NCBI GenBank assembly: GCA_035542475.1
Contig: DATKLL010000166.1
Location: forward strand, 1-43,362
Reading direction: 5' to 3'
DNA length: 43,362 nt
DNA from: DATKLL01 sp035542475
GTDB lineage: Bacteria; Desulfobacterota; Syntrophia; Syntrophales; UBA2185
Part shown: in pieces, positions 41,335 to 43,362 of the stretch
How the letters are laid out: every line of letters begins with the position of its first letter
Numbering within the stretch: the stretch's first letter is position 1
Translations under genes and position numbers: made by a program
The notes under the pieces: generated by a model
What the model saw: only the letters and a program-made list of their open reading frames with translations
What the model was told of the DNA's origin: nothing
Database searches by the model: none

Positions 41335-42906
41335 ATGCAAAAAGAAGTTATTAAGGCCAATATCATTGTTTTCATCGCCAGCTTCTGCACCCTGGTTATT
41401 GAGCTGGTAGCAGGAAGAATCATGGCGCCTTATGTGGGCGTATCCCTTTATACCTGGACAAGCATTATTGGTGTCGTCCTTGCCGGAATCAGCATCGGTG
41501 CCTACCTTGGAGGGATGCTGGCTGATCGGTTTCCACGTCCTTCTACGCTGGGATGGCTCCTCTTTTTTTCAGGTGTGGGGGCTTTTTCCATTTCACCGCT
41601 CACAAACCTCCTGGGAGCAACCCAGTTTCAGACCTCATTGATGATGCGGATTCTTCTTCTTACCACCTTTATCTTTTTTATACCATCCTGTATCTTGGGC
41701 ATGATTTCCCCCGTCGTAGTTAAACTCACGCTTCATAACCTGGCTAAAACAGGAAATATTGTCGGGAAGATATATGCTTTTTCGACACTCGGCTCCATCA
41801 TTGGCACCTTTGCCACCGGTTTTTTTCTGATCTCCTGGATGGGAACAAGAAATATACTTTTGATTATCGGCTTTATTCTCATACTTTCTGCCCTGATTTT
41901 CGGGGGAGCTTTTGTAAAGAAAAAATCAATCGCCATTTTATTTTCCGCCTTCATTATAATTTTTGTTTCACTTGTCTTTATCTTTTACAGTTACGCCTTC
42001 AAAATGCCTGTCAGCGATAAGACCTATTTCTTCAAAGAAAGTGACTATTATACAATCCAGGTGAAGAAGATCCTCACTAAAGACAAGGAGACTTGGGCTG
42101 AGGCGCTGGTTTTAGACCATCTTATCCATTCCATAAATGACCTGAACAATCCACTATATCTGGATTATGAGTACATCAGAATTTACGAGGAGTTCATGAG
42201 GTGGCGGGTCAAAAGGGCTGGCTCCCTGAAAACATTGTTCATCGGTGGCGGGGGCTATACGCTTCCGCGATGTCTTGAAATAATGTATCCCATGGCAGAG
42301 ATCGACGTTGTGGAGATTGATCCGGAGATAACAAAGGTTGTATATAATTATCTGGGTGTACCCGCAAGCACGAAGATCCGGACCTTTAATGAAGACGGCC
42401 GCTGGTTTGTAATGAATTGCCGGGATAAAGAAAAATACGACTTTATTGTAGTGGATGCATTCAATGACCTTTCTATCCCTTATCATCTGACGACGAAGGA
42501 ATTTGCGCAACAGATGGCAGAACTTTTAAAACCGGACGGTATACTAATGGCTAATGTGATTGACAGCTACCAAAAAGGGTTGTTTATGCCATCCTATATA
42601 AAAACACTGGAGGAAGTGTTCGGAAGGGGAAATGTCCATCTGGTTACTCACAAGCCTTATGAAGAAAGCACAGGTATAAGTACCCGTGTGATAGTTGCAA
42701 GCAAGCAAGGTATCAAGGTAAATGATTTTGTCGACTTCATCCATGGGCAGGGTGGAAAGGAAGCCATGTCACACGTTATGCCTCAGGACCGACTCCAGGC
42801 GTATATGGCCGAGCGCCCTTCCACAGTTTTGAAAGATGATTATGTCCCGGTGGATAATTTGACAGCCCCCATTTTCGAAGAGCGGTTTGGCTATCAGAGG
42901 CGTTAA
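41335..42906 (+). CDS. Membrane protein with spermidine-synthase-like domain, second copy
   Basis: A 523-residue protein with about seven N-terminal membrane helices (about 8-235: IIVFIASFCTLVIELVAG and on, shown in part) and a C-terminal SAM-binding domain of the spermidine synthase superfamily: LFIGGGGYTLPR, DVVEIDPEITKV and FIVVDAFNDLSIPYHLTT. The GGGGYT loop is close to the GGGDG of real spermidine synthases, but the D(SS)DP-type amine-binding segment reads DAFNDLS, so the acceptor is uncertain. It resembles the larger protein at 37403 in the same locus. CGGAGG stands before the ATG. The downstream aminopeptidase gene begins 18 bases after its stop. Confidence 0.87.
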   Translation: MQKEVIKANIIVFIASFCTLVIELVAGRIMAPYVGVSLYTWTSIIGVVLAGISIGAYLGGMLADRFPRPSTLGWLLFFSGVGAFSISPLTNLLGATQFQTSLMMRILLLTTFIFFIPSCILGMISPVVVKLTLHNLAKTGNIVGKIYAFSTLGSIIGTFATGFFLISWMGTRNILLIIGFILILSALIFGGAFVKKKSIAILFSAFIIIFVSLVFIFYSYAFKMPVSDKTYFFKESDYYTIQVKKILTKDKETWAEALVLDHLIHSINDLNNPLYLDYEYIRIYEEFMRWRVKRAGSLKTLFIGGGGYTLPRCLEIMYPMAEIDVVEIDPEITKVVYNYLGVPASTKIRTFNEDGRWFVMNCRDKEKYDFIVVDAFNDLSIPYHLTTKEFAQQMAELLKPDGILMANVIDSYQKGLFMPSYIKTLEEVFGRGNVHLVTHKPYEESTGISTRVIVASKQGIKVNDFVDFIHGQGGKEAMSHVMPQDRLQAYMAERPSTVLKDDYVPVDNLTAPIFEERFGYQRR

Positions 42907-42924
42907 TTATATGTAAGGAAGATT

Positions 42925-43362
42925 ATGTTTATGCTGACGGACATTCAACTCGAAAGATACGCGGATGTACTCATCTGGGCATTGAAAGTAGCAAGGAAAG
43001 ATCCATTCAAGAGGGACGATACGATCTTACTTCAATATAACCCCGCGGCCTTAAGACTCGCAGAGATATTGTATGACAGAATACTTGATATGGGGATGAA
43101 CCCTGTTCAGCGGATGGGCCTGACGATGAACATGGAACGGGGTTTTTACGAAAAAGCAAACAACAGACAGCTTGTTTTTCTAACCCCGGGAGATCGGGTC
43201 CTCTACAGCAGTATCAATGGAAGAATCTTTCTCCATGCCCCGGACGCCCTTACGCACCTGAAGGATGTCGATCCCACAAAAATCGGTAGGGCCCTTATCG
43301 CCAGGAAGCCGCTCCGGGATATTATGAATAAACGGGAGGAGAAGGGCCATTATAGCTGGACC
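42925..43362 (+). CDS. Aminopeptidase of the M29 (AmpS/PepS) type, N-terminal part
   Basis: The frame is open from an ATG at 42925 to the window end, 146 residues with no stop, so the gene continues outside. The N-terminal region reads TDIQLERYADVLIWALKVAR, cut here to ERYADVLIWAL, then TILLQYNPAALRLAEILYD and GMNPVQRMGLTM, which is the pattern of the M29 family of metal-dependent aminopeptidases. The metal ligands are in the C-terminal half outside the window, so activity cannot be judged. AAGGAAG precedes it; the second Met at 42931 has the better spacing. It follows the spermidine-synthase-like gene by 18 bases and may be in the same operon. Confidence 0.75.
   Translation, partial: MFMLTDIQLERYADVLIWALKVARKDPFKRDDTILLQYNPAALRLAEILYDRILDMGMNPVQRMGLTMNMERGFYEKANNRQLVFLTPGDRVLYSSINGRIFLHAPDALTHLKDVDPTKIGRALIARKPLRDIMNKREEKGHYSWT

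Noticed and set aside
1..43362. tRNA, rRNA, riboswitch, CRISPR, integrase or transposase genes
   Set aside because: I looked for TpsiC-loop-like GGTTCGA cores, regularly spaced repeats and recombinase motifs and found none that I could support; no covariance search could be run.

Overview
The window reads as a chromosome segment of an anaerobic Desulfobacterota bacterium, most likely Syntrophales/Syntrophia-like. This is inferred from gene content and not from a marker alignment: a group 3 [NiFe] hydrogenase, paired family III CoA-transferases, PAS-LuxR and NtrC-type regulators, and the order pgpA-cinA-thpR-recA-recX-alaS. No rRNA, tRNA, CRISPR array, integrase, transposase or phage gene was recognised.

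Layout. 1-1.1 kb: the end of a hydrogenase large subunit, a terminator-like hairpin and the matching maturation protease. 1.2-6.7 kb: a D,D-carboxypeptidase; a GAF protein and gap running into a sigma54 response regulator; and a convergent histidine kinase whose 3' end overlaps the regulator. 6.8-9.6 kb (minus): a small exported protein, a diacylglycerol-kinase-like protein and a DUF2600 terpene synthase, the last two forming an operon. 9.7-16.3 kb: an HD hydrolase, a membrane-anchored HDOD-Ser/Thr kinase fusion, a CBS protein, a DUF429 protein, a histone-H1-like basic protein and a metallophosphoesterase. 16.3-17.3 kb: a probable frameshifted pseudogene and otherwise gene-free sequence.

17.3-20.7 kb: a membrane protein and monoacylglycerol-lipase-like hydrolase that overlap, DNA polymerase IV with a GAAC-N4-GTTC SOS box inside its promoter, and a stand-alone M17 N-terminal-domain protein. 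20.8-27.6 kb: the pgpA-cinA-thpR-recA-recX-alaS run, interrupted by two short palindromic repeats and closed by a bidirectional terminator. 27.6-30.9 kb (minus): a lipoprotein and a UPF0182 membrane protein.

31-37.2 kb: a PAS-LuxR regulator, a 635-base leader, two adjacent CoA-transferases (only the second keeps the catalytic Asp), a strong terminator, and then three tandem, ATGA-overlapping genes that each encode a 61-residue cysteine-rich protein. This trio is the best candidate for something undescribed. 37.4-42.9 kb: two membrane-embedded spermidine-synthase-like proteins bracket a small methyltransferase and a secreted DUF4124-C39-like peptidase. The window ends inside an M29-type aminopeptidase gene.

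Starts were moved from the longest reading frame wherever a Shine-Dalgarno (SD) site or family length supported a later codon; each case is stated.
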